Part shown: piece after piece, positions 1-7,246 of the stretch
How the letters are laid out: every line of letters starts with the position of its first letter
Numbering within the stretch: position 1 is the stretch's first letter
Source of the DNA: Mesobacillus subterraneus
Lineage (GTDB): Bacteria; Bacillota; Bacilli; Bacillales; Cytobacillaceae
DNA: 64,000 nucleotides
Direction of reading: 5' to 3'
Assembly: GCF_023715485.1 (NCBI RefSeq)
Contig: NZ_JAMBOF010000001.1
Span: 310,001 to 374,000, forward strand
Position numbers and translations under genes: made by a program
The notes under the pieces: generated by a model
What the model was told of the DNA's origin: nothing
The model's input: only the letters and a program-made list of their open reading frames with translations
Database searches by the model: none

Positions 1-2
1 TT

Positions 3-191
3 GATGGTATGAGCATCAGGCGTTTCCCATTCACCGGGGATGTCATTTTCGTCCGTATCCTCCGGGAAAATGAATCAATCGTTCCTCATGGGGACACGGA
101 ATTGAGGCTCAATGACCGCTTGATTGTCACTGGATCAAAGGAATATGTAGATGAACTGAAACGTGAACTTGAGTTCTGTTTTTGGTGCTAA
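3..191 (+). CDS. C-terminal fragment of a TrkA-C (RCK_C) domain protein, probably a CPA2-type cation/H+ antiporter
   Basis: The reading frame is open from the window edge, so the 5' part of the gene lies outside. The visible 60 or so residues form an RCK_C/TrkA-C regulatory fold: a beta-rich stretch with IVPHGDTELRLNDRLIVTGS followed by a short helix. Such domains bind nucleotides or c-di-AMP at the cytoplasmic end of K+ channels and antiporters. In B. subtilis the antiporter yjbQ lies upstream of fabI, which makes a YjbQ-type antiporter the likeliest identity. The family call is firm, but the identity of the missing transporter part is inferred from gene order. A terminator follows directly. 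Confidence 0.65.
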   Translation, partial: DGMSIRRFPFTGDVIFVRILRENESIVPHGDTELRLNDRLIVTGSKEYVDELKRELEFCFWC

Positions 192-196
192 CGATT

Positions 197-226
197 AAAC
201 CCGTCTAAAAAAGGCGGGTTTTCCTT
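197..226 (+). terminator. Intrinsic terminator after the RCK_C gene
   Basis: The inverted repeat AAACCCGTC / GGCGGGTTT has one G-U pair, a short A-rich loop and a T-rich tail. It ends the antiporter-like gene and isolates the fabI promoter. Confidence 0.8.
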
Positions 227-253
227 TTCAAATCAAACGATATAGTGTAGAAT
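225..253 (+). promoter_or_regulatory. Putative sigma-A promoter of fabI
   Basis: TTTTCA at 225-230 and TAGAAT at 248-253 are separated by 17 bp. The -10 hexamer overlaps the left edge of the FapR operator, as expected for repression by occlusion. The -35 match is weak. Confidence 0.5.
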
Positions 254-270
254 TAGCACTAGGTACTAAT
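252..270 (+). promoter_or_regulatory. FapR operator upstream of fabI
   Basis: ATTAGCACTAGGTACTAAT is a near-perfect palindrome that matches the FapR box (TTAGTACCTRGTACTAA type). FapR represses fatty acid and phospholipid synthesis genes and is released by malonyl-CoA. The site sits about 30 bp before the fabI start, and fabI is a known FapR target in B. subtilis. Confidence 0.85.
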
Positions 271-300
271 AACTTGTATTAACAGGGGGATATTTTAAAA

Positions 301-1068
301 ATGACTCTTTCATTAAACGGTAAAACATATGTAGTAATGGGTGTAGCCAATAAAAGAAGCATCGCCTGGGGTATTGCTCAATCTCTCCACAATGCCGGGG
401 CGAATTTAATTTTCACATATGCCGGTGAGCGTCTAGAGAAAAGTGTCCGTGAACTTTCGGAATCACTTGATAAAAACTATTTAGTTTTACCATGCGACGT
501 TACAAGTGACGAAGATGTCGCTAAATGCTTTAAAGAAATTAAGGAAGCAGCAGGGTCTATTTACGGAGTTGCCCACTGTATTGCATTCGCCAATAAAGAA
601 GAACTGCAAGGCGACTATATGAATGTTACTCGTGATGGCTTCCTGCTTGCCCATAATATCAGTGCATATTCTCTTACAGCTGTTGCTAAAGAAGCGAAGG
701 AGCTGATGGCTGAGGGTGGAAGCATCGTAACTCTGACATACTTAGGCGGAGAACGCGCAATTCCTAACTACAATGTCATGGGTGTAGCAAAGGCTTCTCT
801 TGACGCAAGCGTCCGTTACCTTGCAGCAGATTTAGGAAAGCACAATATTCGTGTGAACTCGATTTCTGCAGGCCCGATCAGAACCCTTTCAGCGAAGGGT
901 GTCAGCGATTTTAATTTAATCCTGAAAGATATTGAAGAAAGAGCTCCGCTGCGCAGGAATACAACTCCTGAAGAAGTCGGCGATACAGCGCTATTCTTGT
1001 TCAGTGACATGTCACGCGGAATCACCGGTGAAAATATCCACGTCGATTCTGGATTCCATATTCTATAA
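301..1068 (+). CDS. fabI: Enoyl-[acyl-carrier-protein] reductase (NADH), FabI
   Basis: FabI performs the last reduction of each type II fatty acid elongation cycle, converting trans-2-enoyl-ACP to acyl-ACP. The 255-residue length is normal. The N-terminus has the atypical Rossmann motif GVANKRSIAWGIA of enoyl reductases (residues 14-26). The active-site Tyr147, Tyr157 and Lys164 are present in YLGGERAIPNYNVMGVAK, followed by the NSISAGPIRT segment. ATG at 301 is preceded by AGGGGGA. The gene is transcribed alone between two terminators and has a FapR box upstream. Confidence 0.97.
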   Translation: MTLSLNGKTYVVMGVANKRSIAWGIAQSLHNAGANLIFTYAGERLEKSVRELSESLDKNYLVLPCDVTSDEDVAKCFKEIKEAAGSIYGVAHCIAFANKEELQGDYMNVTRDGFLLAHNISAYSLTAVAKEAKELMAEGGSIVTLTYLGGERAIPNYNVMGVAKASLDASVRYLAADLGKHNIRVNSISAGPIRTLSAKGVSDFNLILKDIEERAPLRRNTTPEEVGDTALFLFSDMSRGITGENIHVDSGFHIL

Positions 1069-1072
1069 GACG

Positions 1073-1100
1073 AAAGCCTGCGAATCTTAGCGGGCTTTTT
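1073..1100 (+). terminator. Intrinsic terminator of fabI
   Basis: Inverted repeat AAAGCCTGC / GCGGGCTTT followed by a run of T, immediately after the fabI stop codon. Confidence 0.85.
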
Positions 1101-1172
1101 ATTTTTGGAAAATAAATCTTTAATCCCTTACCATTTTTAAAATAAAAATAGAGGCTATTTTTCCATTTCGTC

Positions 1173-1200
1173 ACCTATCCTAGGCTAACGCATAAATATA
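1173..1200 (+). promoter_or_regulatory. Putative sigma-K promoter of cotO
   Basis: The -35 AC at 1173-1174 is followed after 16 nt by CATAAATATA at 1191-1200. This approximates the sigma-K pattern mACm-N16/17-gCATAnnnTA but has one extra base before the final TA. A mother-cell promoter suits a coat gene. Confidence 0.5.
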
Positions 1201-1229
1201 AGGTGAGTGGAGTTATGGAGGTGCAATCT

Positions 1230-1697
1230 ATGGGGAGGAAACGCAGTCGCAAGCAAATACCCTTGTTTTACATTCGTCAACCAAATATTGAAATCCCACA
1301 ACCAGAAATGCAGGAGAATTTTGTTTACAAGTACAGCACAAAACAAAATGAAATGTTAAATGAAAATAATTTAACAACGGATATGGTACAAAAAGAAGCC
1401 GATCCACAGGAAATATCACTTGAGGAAGAAAAAGTACCAGAGGCCGAAAAGATGGATACCAACAAAAAGAAATCATTTAATGAATATAGTCTTGAGGAAA
1501 AAATCAAACATCTTAAACTTGTCCCAGCATCAGTTGCGAAGGTCAAATATGAGTTCCTTACAATTGACAGGTCATACAAGGGTTATTTTTTGAATCTTAA
1601 AGACGGAACGCTAATAATTCATTCTATAAGCCCGAGAAAGAAAAGTGTTAGCATTCTGGTAGAAGACTTAGTTGATATTAAAAGAATTGGATTATAA
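1230..1697 (+). CDS. cotO: Spore coat morphogenetic protein CotO
   Basis: CotO acts in late assembly of the spore coat and, in some species, of the exosporium. The protein starts MGRKRSRKQIPLFYIRQPNI, has an acidic low-complexity middle, and ends in a conserved domain of about 75 residues (SFNEYSLEEKIKHL through VEDLVDIKRIGL). An in-frame GTG at 1203 and ATG at 1215 exist, but GGAGG at 1217-1221 lies 8 nt before ATG 1230, so 1230 is chosen (155 residues). Its place between fabI and cotZ matches the B. subtilis order. Confidence 0.85.
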   Translation: MGRKRSRKQIPLFYIRQPNIEIPQPEMQENFVYKYSTKQNEMLNENNLTTDMVQKEADPQEISLEEEKVPEAEKMDTNKKKSFNEYSLEEKIKHLKLVPASVAKVKYEFLTIDRSYKGYFLNLKDGTLIIHSISPRKKSVSILVEDLVDIKRIGL

Positions 1698-1703
1698 AAA
1701 ATA

Positions 1704-1725
1704 GGCTTACCATTTATGGTAAGCC
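1704..1725. terminator. Shared hairpin between convergent cotO and cotZ
   Basis: The perfect inverted repeat GGCTTACCAT / ATGGTAAGCC lies between the cotO stop and the cotZ stop. It can serve both strands. The T tracts on either side are short. Confidence 0.7.
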
Positions 1726-1745
1726 CTTATCACAGCAAATCTTGT

Positions 1746-2270
1746 TTAGTCCTCGGTGCCATTCATGGCTGATAACGGCAACGCTGCTACTGGATCCAAG
1801 CATGTTACTGCGCAGAAGCAGTCAAGGTCAACAGTGATACAGATTCCAGTTCTGAAGAATTCGTTTCTGGCACCACCAGTTTGGATTTGACGGCATGGAG
1901 TATCGAAACCTTCTCCTTCATCACCGCGAGTAGTCAATAACTCAATTTTCGCACAGCAGTTGTCATCCACAGAAGTGACACGGAAGAAGAAAGATCTAAA
2001 GCAGTCCAGTCTTTGTGGGCCTCCTCCATTTGGCCTGATGCGAGTTCCAAATCCTTCGAATGGTACGCAATCACCGCAATAAAGAATTAGTGGAATTGTA
2101 TCTAAACCGTTCGATGGAGTTTGTGCGCCTGCAAGCAATTCTTGAATTGATCTATGGCAGCTAACATCGCAATCATTGTCTACATCCACTTCATCCTGAG
2201 CGTCTGCAACTGCTCTTAGTACTTCGCATACACAGCTGTCGCTATCATGTTTTTTACCTTTGCAACCCAT
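1746..2270 (-). CDS. cotZ: Spore outer coat/crust protein of the CotZ/CotY family
   Basis: This 174-residue, cysteine-rich protein (15 Cys) belongs to the CotY/CotZ family, which self-assembles into disulfide-linked sheets forming the crust or exosporium basal layer. Characteristic parts are MGCKGKKHDSDSCVCEVLR at the N-terminus, LYCGDCVPFEGFGTR in the middle and the cysteine cluster DLDCFCAVTC near the end. Only one copy is present here, whereas B. subtilis has cotY and cotZ in tandem, so it may be the ancestral single gene. A sigma-K-type promoter lies just upstream (2315-2341). Confidence 0.9.
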   Translation of the reverse strand: MGCKGKKHDSDSCVCEVLRAVADAQDEVDVDNDCDVSCHRSIQELLAGAQTPSNGLDTIPLILYCGDCVPFEGFGTRIRPNGGGPQRLDCFRSFFFRVTSVDDNCCAKIELLTTRGDEGEGFDTPCRQIQTGGARNEFFRTGICITVDLDCFCAVTCLDPVAALPLSAMNGTED

Positions 2271-2314
2271 AACAAGTTCATCTCCTTTTAGTTGATATGA
2301 CCTATTGTCCTTAA

Positions 2315-2341
2315 TAGAATATGAATCGCCCGTCTAATGGT
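2315..2341 (-). promoter_or_regulatory. Sigma-K promoter of cotZ
   Basis: On the minus strand AC (2341-2340) is followed after 16 nt by CATATTCTA (2323-2315), an exact match to the CATAnnnTA -10 with correct spacing, about 45 nt before the cotZ start. Confidence 0.7.
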
Positions 2342-2473
2342 GTGGGTGTTTGTCTAATTTTCCGCAGATTCATACAAAAATTAATGACAGGAGCGGACAG
2401 GCTCGAGCCCATACATAGGTATTTGCCTGTGCATATGCTGAATCGACTTGATAATATGCAGGTGGTGAGAATC

Positions 2474-2821
2474 ATGGACAGCTGGTTTGATTTTTGCCTG
2501 TTGGTCTTCGCTAGCTTTCGTTTGACCCGTCTGATCGTCTACGATACAATCACTGAATTCATTCGCGCTCCATTCCATGAAACAGTCGTTGAAACACTGG
2601 AGGATGGCAGTACAGAAACCTATATAGAAATAAAAGGAACCGGCATAAAATTTTGGTTCGGTGAATTGTTAAGCTGCCACTGGTGCACGGGTATTTGGTG
2701 TACAGCAGCCATTTATGCGGCTTATGAATTTTATCCTGATTTATCCATACCGTTTATTACAATCCTTGCGGTTGCCGGGCTTGCATCAATCATTCAACAT
2801 ATGATTGTTAAAGACCAGTAA
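2474..2821 (+). CDS. yjcA: DUF1360 family membrane protein, YjcA-like
   Basis: This small integral membrane protein of the DUF1360 family includes sporulation protein YjcA of B. subtilis. It has an N-terminal hydrophobic segment (FDFCLLVFASFRLTRLIVYD), the family signature LLSCHWCTGIWCTAAIYAAY, and a last hydrophobic helix. The frame is open further upstream (ATG 2321, 2456), but GGTGGTGA stands just before ATG 2474, which gives 115 residues, close to YjcA. Its molecular role is unknown. It lies where yjcA does in B. subtilis, after the coat genes. Confidence 0.75.
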   Translation: MDSWFDFCLLVFASFRLTRLIVYDTITEFIRAPFHETVVETLEDGSTETYIEIKGTGIKFWFGELLSCHWCTGIWCTAAIYAAYEFYPDLSIPFITILAVAGLASIIQHMIVKDQ

Positions 2822-2898
2822 ATTAATGAGTCCGTCCAGAACACCATTGGACAGAAGATCATAAAATGAGATATGGACTCTTTAATGAAGGGGTTGTA

Positions 2899-3036
2899 AT
2901 GATGCAAGAAGAAAAGAAGGTTAATTCCAAAGGCGAGCAAAACTCAGATTCAGGTTCAAAAAAGAGTATTGTGGGCAACCGTCGCAGGCGTAAAAAAGGC
3001 GGATGCGGTTGCGGCAAAAAGAGAAAACAAGCATAG
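2899..3036 (+). CDS. Small basic Cys-Gly protein (45 aa)
   Basis: A short gene with AAGGGG before tandem ATG codons. It encodes a hydrophilic lysine/serine-rich peptide with an arginine run (NRRRRKKGG) and the end GGCGCGKKRKQA. A strong terminator begins right after the stop, which supports a real transcription unit. The cysteine/glycine tail and the setting between coat and spore channel genes suggest a small spore-associated protein. I do not recognise the family. Confidence 0.55.
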   Translation: MMQEEKKVNSKGEQNSDSGSKKSIVGNRRRRKKGGCGCGKKRKQA

Positions 3037-3042
3037 AAGCAG

Positions 3043-3072
3043 CGTCTGCCAAACAAACTGGCAGGCGTTTTT
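3043..3072 (+). terminator. Intrinsic terminator after the small Cys-Gly gene
   Basis: Inverted repeat CGTCTGCCA / TGGCAGGCG with a 7-nt loop and eight T residues. Confidence 0.85.
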
Positions 3073-3221
3073 TTTGGTTCATCCTAAGACATTAGATTCC
3101 AATGTAATAAGTGATTAACATTACATGGAAATAAAACCCGCAATAAAAAATTCATAAATTATCATTTAGACGTGGAAAATAATTTTAACCACAAAGTTGA
3201 CTGCATAGGAAGGGATTAAAG

Positions 3222-3707
3222 ATGAAAATGAGACAGGCAAGTAAGGCTTTCGCAGTTTTGTTGTTACTCGCCATAGGTACTGCTGGATGCTCGTTTGGTA
3301 AAACTTCTCCGGACAGCAGGGCATCGATGATCCAATCCATCAACCCAGAAGCAGGGGCGACGAATGATTTCGATGATAAGAATGTAAAGCTGGCTGAAAA
3401 GGTTAAAAAGGATATTCAATCGCTTGATGAAATTTATGATGTTGCCGTTATCGCTGGAAAAGAAGATACATTGGTCGCTTACAAGGTGAAGCATATGAAG
3501 CGATTTGGCATGAAAAGAATCGAAAAAGAAATCAACAAAAAACTGGAGAAAAACTATCCTGGTGAAAATTTCATTGTCTCAAGCGACTTCAAGATTTTTA
3601 TTGAGGCAGTTGAATTGCGCGAGAGAATGAAGGATCCGGCCTATTCGGAAAAGAAGGCTGAAAAACAGCTGCAGCGCATTATTTCATTGAAAAAAGAAAT
3701 GACTTAA
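3222..3707 (+). CDS. YhcN/YlaJ family sporulation lipoprotein
   Basis: A lipoprotein of 161 residues. The signal peptide ends in the lipobox GTAGC, giving a lipidated Cys23. The mature part (ASMIQSINPEAG, then the alpha/beta unit VKKDIQSLDEIYDVAVIAGK) is that of YhcN/YlaJ proteins, spore membrane lipoproteins that affect germination. It is followed after a few bases by spoVAC, the arrangement seen in spoVA2-type operons. It is likely anchored at the spore inner membrane and expressed in the forespore. I could not find a convincing sigma-G promoter upstream. Confidence 0.8.
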   Translation: MKMRQASKAFAVLLLLAIGTAGCSFGKTSPDSRASMIQSINPEAGATNDFDDKNVKLAEKVKKDIQSLDEIYDVAVIAGKEDTLVAYKVKHMKRFGMKRIEKEINKKLEKNYPGENFIVSSDFKIFIEAVELRERMKDPAYSEKKAEKQLQRIISLKKEMT

Positions 3708-3722
3708 GGAAGGATGGGCGAA

Positions 3723-4202
3723 ATGGGGGATAAAAAAAAGCAAAAGCTGACACCTGAGCAGCAGCAGTATCAGCAGCTCGAACAAAAGCATGAATTAAAA
3801 CGGCCCGTCGTAAAAAATTGCATAAAAGCATTTTTGGTCGGTGGTACTATTTGCTTGATAGGACAGGCCATCACCTATTTTTATATTTACTTCTTCAACT
3901 TTACTGAACAGACTGCAGGGAACCCTACGGTCGCAACGATGATATTTATTTCTATGCTTTTAACAGGTTTCGGGATTTACGATCATATCGGCCAATTTGC
4001 GGGGGCGGGCAGCGCTGTTCCGGTTACTGGATTTGGAAACTCAGTTATTTCTGCGGCGATAGAACACAGGACAGAAGGGTTTGTTCTTGGGGTTGGAGGA
4101 AATATGTTCAAACTGGCAGGAACAGTAATCCTGTTTGGAGTGTTTTCTGCGTTCATTGTGGCGCTTGTAAAGACGCTGCTGACGATGATGGGGGTGTTGT
4201 AA
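3723..4202 (+). CDS. spoVAC: Stage V sporulation protein AC
   Basis: SpoVAC is the mechanosensitive inner-membrane channel subunit through which Ca-dipicolinate moves during sporulation and germination. About 159 residues, with a charged Gln-rich N-terminus, four or so membrane segments (FLVGGTICLIGQAITYFYIY, then TMIFISMLLTGFGIYDH) and the family motif GQFAGAGSAVPVTGFGN. ATG 3714 abuts the AAGGAAGG ribosome site, so ATG 3723 is preferred. It is the second gene of the operon and its stop is contiguous with spoVAD. Confidence 0.93.
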   Translation: MGDKKKQKLTPEQQQYQQLEQKHELKRPVVKNCIKAFLVGGTICLIGQAITYFYIYFFNFTEQTAGNPTVATMIFISMLLTGFGIYDHIGQFAGAGSAVPVTGFGNSVISAAIEHRTEGFVLGVGGNMFKLAGTVILFGVFSAFIVALVKTLLTMMGVL

Positions 4203-5216
4203 ATGTTGATCGGAAGGCAGTCATGGCAGTTCGCTAACCGTCCTGTAATAGAATCATGGGCATCTTCTGGCGGTCCATTTGAGGCAGAGGGAAACCTTGC
4301 TGCCGATTTCGATATTCTCCATGATGATTTATGGATGGGGCAGGATTCTTATGAAAAAGCCCATCGGCACCTGCTTGAAGAAGCAATAAATTCGGCTCTT
4401 CAGAAAGTGAATTTAAGCAAAGAAGATATGCACTTCATGCTTGCTGGTGATCTAATTAATCAGATCACACCTTCTAGCTTTGCAGCGAGAACGATGCAAA
4501 TTCCATATTTCGGCCTATTTGGTGCCTGTTCTACCTCTATGGAAGGTCTTGCGCTTGCATCCTTCATCGTGAATTATCAGGGTGCAAAAAAAACGATTAC
4601 AGGTGCATCGAGCCACAACTCAGCAGTAGAGAAGCAGTTCCGCTACCCAACCGAATATGGCGGACAAAAGCCGCCGACAGCACAATGGACGGTGACAGGG
4701 GCAGGGGCAGCAGTAGTTACAGATAATCCTGACAAATCCGGTAAACCTGTGACCACCTCAGCGACAATTGGGAAAGTCGTCGACATGGGATTGTCAGATC
4801 CATTCAATATGGGTGGAGCAATGGCTCCCGCGGCAGCTGATACAATCATTTCTCATTTCAAGGATTTAAACATCGAGCCTTCTTATTATGATCTTATTGT
4901 CACAGGTGACCTTGGCCGGATTGGCCAGGAGACGACATATGAGCTTTTACATCAGTCGGGTTTAAATATAACGAGAAATCAATTTCAGGATTGCGGCTTG
5001 CTGATCTATAAAGATGACCAGCCGGTGCAATCCGGCGGCAGCGGAGCTGGGTGCTCAGCATCAGTCCTGTATGGGCACTTATTGAACCAGATGAAAAAGG
5101 GCGTATACAATCGAATTCTTGTTGTGGCTACAGGCGCTCTGTTATCACCACTCTCTTTTCAGCAAAAAGAAAGCATTCCGTGCATTGCTCACGCCGTTTC
5201 AATCGAGATGAATTAG
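4203..5216 (+). CDS. spoVAD: Stage V sporulation protein AD
   Basis: SpoVAD is a peripheral protein on the spore inner membrane with a thiolase-like fold that binds dipicolinic acid. It has 337 residues, matching the B. subtilis length. It begins MLIGRQSWQFANRPVIESWA, contains the thiolase-like stretch YFGLFGACSTSMEGLALAS and ends near GALLSPLSFQQKESIPCIAH. The start directly follows the spoVAC stop, so translational coupling is likely. Confidence 0.95.
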   Translation: MLIGRQSWQFANRPVIESWASSGGPFEAEGNLAADFDILHDDLWMGQDSYEKAHRHLLEEAINSALQKVNLSKEDMHFMLAGDLINQITPSSFAARTMQIPYFGLFGACSTSMEGLALASFIVNYQGAKKTITGASSHNSAVEKQFRYPTEYGGQKPPTAQWTVTGAGAAVVTDNPDKSGKPVTTSATIGKVVDMGLSDPFNMGGAMAPAAADTIISHFKDLNIEPSYYDLIVTGDLGRIGQETTYELLHQSGLNITRNQFQDCGLLIYKDDQPVQSGGSGAGCSASVLYGHLLNQMKKGVYNRILVVATGALLSPLSFQQKESIPCIAHAVSIEMN

Positions 5217-5231
5217 AAAGGAGGAAACACC

Positions 5232-5588
5232 TTGCTGCCTATGTTTTTCTGGTCATTCGTCATTGGAGGACTGATTTGTGTATTCGGTCAGCTTATGTTT
5301 GATATTGCAAAATTGACACCTGGCCATACAATGAGCTTGCTTGTAGTGATTGGAGCGGTCCTTGATGGCTTTGGTTTATATGAACCTTTAATCGATTTTG
5401 CCGGTGCAGGTGCTACGATTCCGATTACAAGCTTTGGCAACGCGCTCGTACACGGAGCTTTGCAGGAAGCTGAACAGCATGGATTGGTTGGTGTCCTGAC
5501 AGGGATGTTCGAAATAACAAGTTCAGGTATTTCTGCAGCCGTCATTTTTGGTTTTATTGGCGCCCTTATTTTTAAACCAAAAGGCTGA
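5232..5588 (+). CDS. spoVAE: Stage V sporulation protein AE (SpoVAEb type)
   Basis: A membrane protein of 118 residues, homologous to SpoVAC and part of the same DPA channel. The motif [20 protein letters not shown] mirrors the SpoVAC motif. AAAGGAGG at 5217-5224 lies 7 nt before TTG 5232 but 16 nt before ATG 5241, so a TTG start is chosen. It is the third spoVA gene of this operon. The full spoVAA-AF operon is not in this window. Confidence 0.92.
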   Translation: MLPMFFWSFVIGGLICVFGQLMFDIAKLTPGHTMSLLVVIGAVLDGFGLYEPLIDFAGAGATIPITSFGNALVHGALQEAEQHGLVGVLTGMFEITSSGISAAVIFGFIGALIFKPKG

Positions 5589-5618
5589 TCTATTTAGTCC
5601 AATTTAAGGAATGATTTA

Positions 5619-6335
5619 ATGCCTGATATTCTCAGAACCGTAATCCGCTCCATCATGCTGATTATTGGCTTGTTCATCATCACAAAGCTTCTTGGAAAAA
5701 AGCAGTTGTCCAGCCTGTCCTTTTTTGAGTACATTGTCGGGATTACAGTTGGCGATATCGCGGGTACGCTATCAATGGATCCAGATTTGAGCTTGAGGGA
5801 CGGAATTGCCAGCATGATTGTCTGGTCATTTGTTCCTTTAGCCATCTCGATGATTTCATTGCGAAGCAGAGCATTCCGCAATATTGTCGAAGGAAGATCA
5901 ACAACCTTCATTGAACAAGGGAATATCATTGAGAAAAATTTACGCAAGGAAAAATACAGCCTGGATGAATTACTTGAGCAGCTCCGGAAGAAGAGTGTAT
6001 TCAGGGTTGCAGATGTTGAATTCGCTTCACTTGATTCAAACGGTGAATTAAGTGTTTTATTAAAAAAAGCGAAACAGCCGCTGCGTTATGAAGATTTCAA
6101 TAATGATAAAGAAGATGAATCTTCACCAGTGTCCGTTATTATGGATGGAAAGATGATTGCGGAAAATTTACAGAAAATTAGCTTGAGCAAAGAGCAGCTT
6201 TATGAAAAACTTCGTGATCATGGCTATGAACAGCATGAAGTTTTTTATGCTGAAGTGGAGCATTCCGGGAAGATTAGTGTGGATGTTTATGATGAATATA
6301 TGGCCAGCCGCTTTCCAGATTTCGAGAAGGTGTAG
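5619..6335 (+). CDS. DUF421/YetF family membrane protein (2Duf-like)
   Basis: 238 residues: about three N-terminal membrane helices (residues 8-90) followed by the cytoplasmic DUF421 domain (SFFEYIVGITVGDIAGTLSMD, then FRNIVEGRSTTFIEQGNI) and a charged C-terminal region. YetF-like proteins are spore inner-membrane components. In spoVA2mob operons of Bacillus a DUF421 protein named 2Duf raises spore heat resistance. This one follows spoVAE by 30 nt and is probably co-transcribed. It lacks an obvious DUF1657 part, so it is a related rather than identical architecture. Confidence 0.75.
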   Translation: MPDILRTVIRSIMLIIGLFIITKLLGKKQLSSLSFFEYIVGITVGDIAGTLSMDPDLSLRDGIASMIVWSFVPLAISMISLRSRAFRNIVEGRSTTFIEQGNIIEKNLRKEKYSLDELLEQLRKKSVFRVADVEFASLDSNGELSVLLKKAKQPLRYEDFNNDKEDESSPVSVIMDGKMIAENLQKISLSKEQLYEKLRDHGYEQHEVFYAEVEHSGKISVDVYDEYMASRFPDFEKV

Positions 6336-6370
6336 GTTACCTGTATTACATAACAATTAAGCTCGCCCAA

Positions 6371-6401
6371 ACAAAAAGGGCAGCCTCACATATATTGATA
6401 A
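6371..6401 (+). promoter_or_regulatory. Sigma-K-like promoter of yjcZ
   Basis: AC (6371-6372), 16 nt, then CATATATTGATAA (6389-6401). The -10 differs from CATAnnnTA at the last base. TATATTGATAA recurs before two spore-surface genes (25147 and 28923). Confidence 0.4.
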
Positions 6402-6429
6402 TGACTCAATAAAAGTGAGGTGAAAAAGA

Positions 6430-6564
6430 ATGGGCTTCGGTTGCGGCTGGGGCGGCGGTTATGGTGGTTACGGCTATGGCGGTGGCTATAACGGTTCCAC
6501 TTTTATATTGATCGTCGTTTTGTTCATTTTGTTAATTATTGTAGGAGCAAGCTTCTACAACTAA
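6430..6564 (+). CDS. yjcZ: YjcZ family sporulation protein (44 aa)
   Basis: A tiny two-part protein: an N-terminal Gly/Tyr-rich stretch ([19 protein letters not shown]) and a single C-terminal membrane helix ([20 protein letters not shown]). This is the YjcZ/YhjR architecture found in multiple copies in Bacillus and linked to the spore. GTGAGGTG precedes ATG 6430 and a terminator follows. Its function is not known. Confidence 0.8.
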   Translation: MGFGCGWGGGYGGYGYGGGYNGSTFILIVVLFILLIIVGASFYN

Positions 6565-6573
6565 GGAAAAAAT

Positions 6574-6614
6574 CAGGAAAAGCCGTTTCAAGCAGAAGCG
6601 GTTTTTCCTGTTGT
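6574..6614 (+). terminator. Intrinsic terminator of yjcZ
   Basis: CAGGAAAAGCCG / CGGTTTTTCCTG inverted repeat with a 13-nt loop. The right arm contains T5. Confidence 0.7.
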
Positions 6615-6664
6615 TAAGGAAATTATAAAATAATTTAGTTATGGACTACATGTAGTATTCTTAA

Positions 6665-6711
6665 TCCAGCTTCAGCGTCTAGCCCCTCGAGACACTTGTG
6701 CTTTTTGTTCA
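6665..6711. repeat. Short, internally deleted copy of an intergenic palindromic repeat
   Basis: TCCAGCTTCAGCGTCTAGCC plus CCTCGAG at the left match the element at 16299-16416 almost base for base. The right end CACTTGTGCTTTTT corresponds to GCGCTTGCGCTTTT of that element. The middle of about 70 bp is missing, as in a deleted MITE-like unit. Confidence 0.65.
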
Positions 6712-6791
6712 TGCAGTGAAAAAATTTTTTGCCACTGTATAGGCGCAATGGTGGAAGGGTTTTTCAGGGGCAGAGCAACTGCCTCTCTTTC

Positions 6792-6818
6792 ACCATTTCC
6801 CGGTTCCTTCATACTATA
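6792..6818 (+). promoter_or_regulatory. Sigma-K promoter of spoVIF
   Basis: AC at 6792-6793, a 16-nt spacer and CATACTATA at 6810-6818 match the sigma-K consensus exactly. SpoVIF is needed for coat assembly and is expressed late in the mother cell. Confidence 0.75.
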
Positions 6819-6848
6819 GAATAGCTAGTGAAGGAGGCGTGATTTGAT

Positions 6849-7103
6849 ATGGATAATAATTTCTTCAAGAATATAGAAAAAAAGACTGGCGTAAATATGA
6901 AGGATGTTTTTGAACTTGCGAATTCATTGCAAAATGCAAATTTTAAAGATGAGAAAACCGTTAGAGGCGTAATTCGCCGCGTATCACAAATTGCCAATAA
7001 GCCTGTAAATAAGGAAATGGAAGACAAGATTGTTGAATCCATCGTAAAGGATGGAAAGCAGCTTGATTTTGGCCAAATTTCTAAAATGATTAACAAGAAA
7101 TAA
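6849..7103 (+). CDS. spoVIF: Sporulation-specific transcription regulator SpoVIF
   Basis: 84 residues (MDNNFFKNIEKKTGVNMKD, then ANSLQNANFKDEKTVRGVIR and VSQIANKPV), closely similar along its full length to B. subtilis SpoVIF (YjcC), which affects spore coat assembly and resistance in the mother cell. AAGGAGG ends about 11 nt before the ATG. A consensus sigma-K promoter lies upstream and a terminator downstream, so it is monocistronic. Confidence 0.92.
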   Translation: MDNNFFKNIEKKTGVNMKDVFELANSLQNANFKDEKTVRGVIRRVSQIANKPVNKEMEDKIVESIVKDGKQLDFGQISKMINKK

Positions 7104-7115
7104 GATCTACATTGT

Positions 7116-7160
7116 AAATCAGGACCTGAAATTAGCATCCAGGTCCTGATTTGGCATTTT
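7116..7160. terminator. Terminator shared by spoVIF and convergent yjcD
   Basis: The 13-bp perfect repeat AAATCAGGACCTG / CAGGTCCTGATTT is followed on the plus strand by a T-rich tract. It also lies past the yjcD stop on the minus strand. Confidence 0.85.
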
Positions 7161-7246
7161 TCTTTTAGATTTTTTTCGTTTTCTATAAACCTTGGTTCAT
7201 AAACTTAAGATCCATACGGATATAAAGTATATTCGAAAAGCAACAA

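Noticed and set aside
2321-2473. N-terminal extension of the yjcA-like gene
   Set aside because: Overlaps the cotZ promoter region, lacks a ribosome site, and the family starts near the ATG at 2474.
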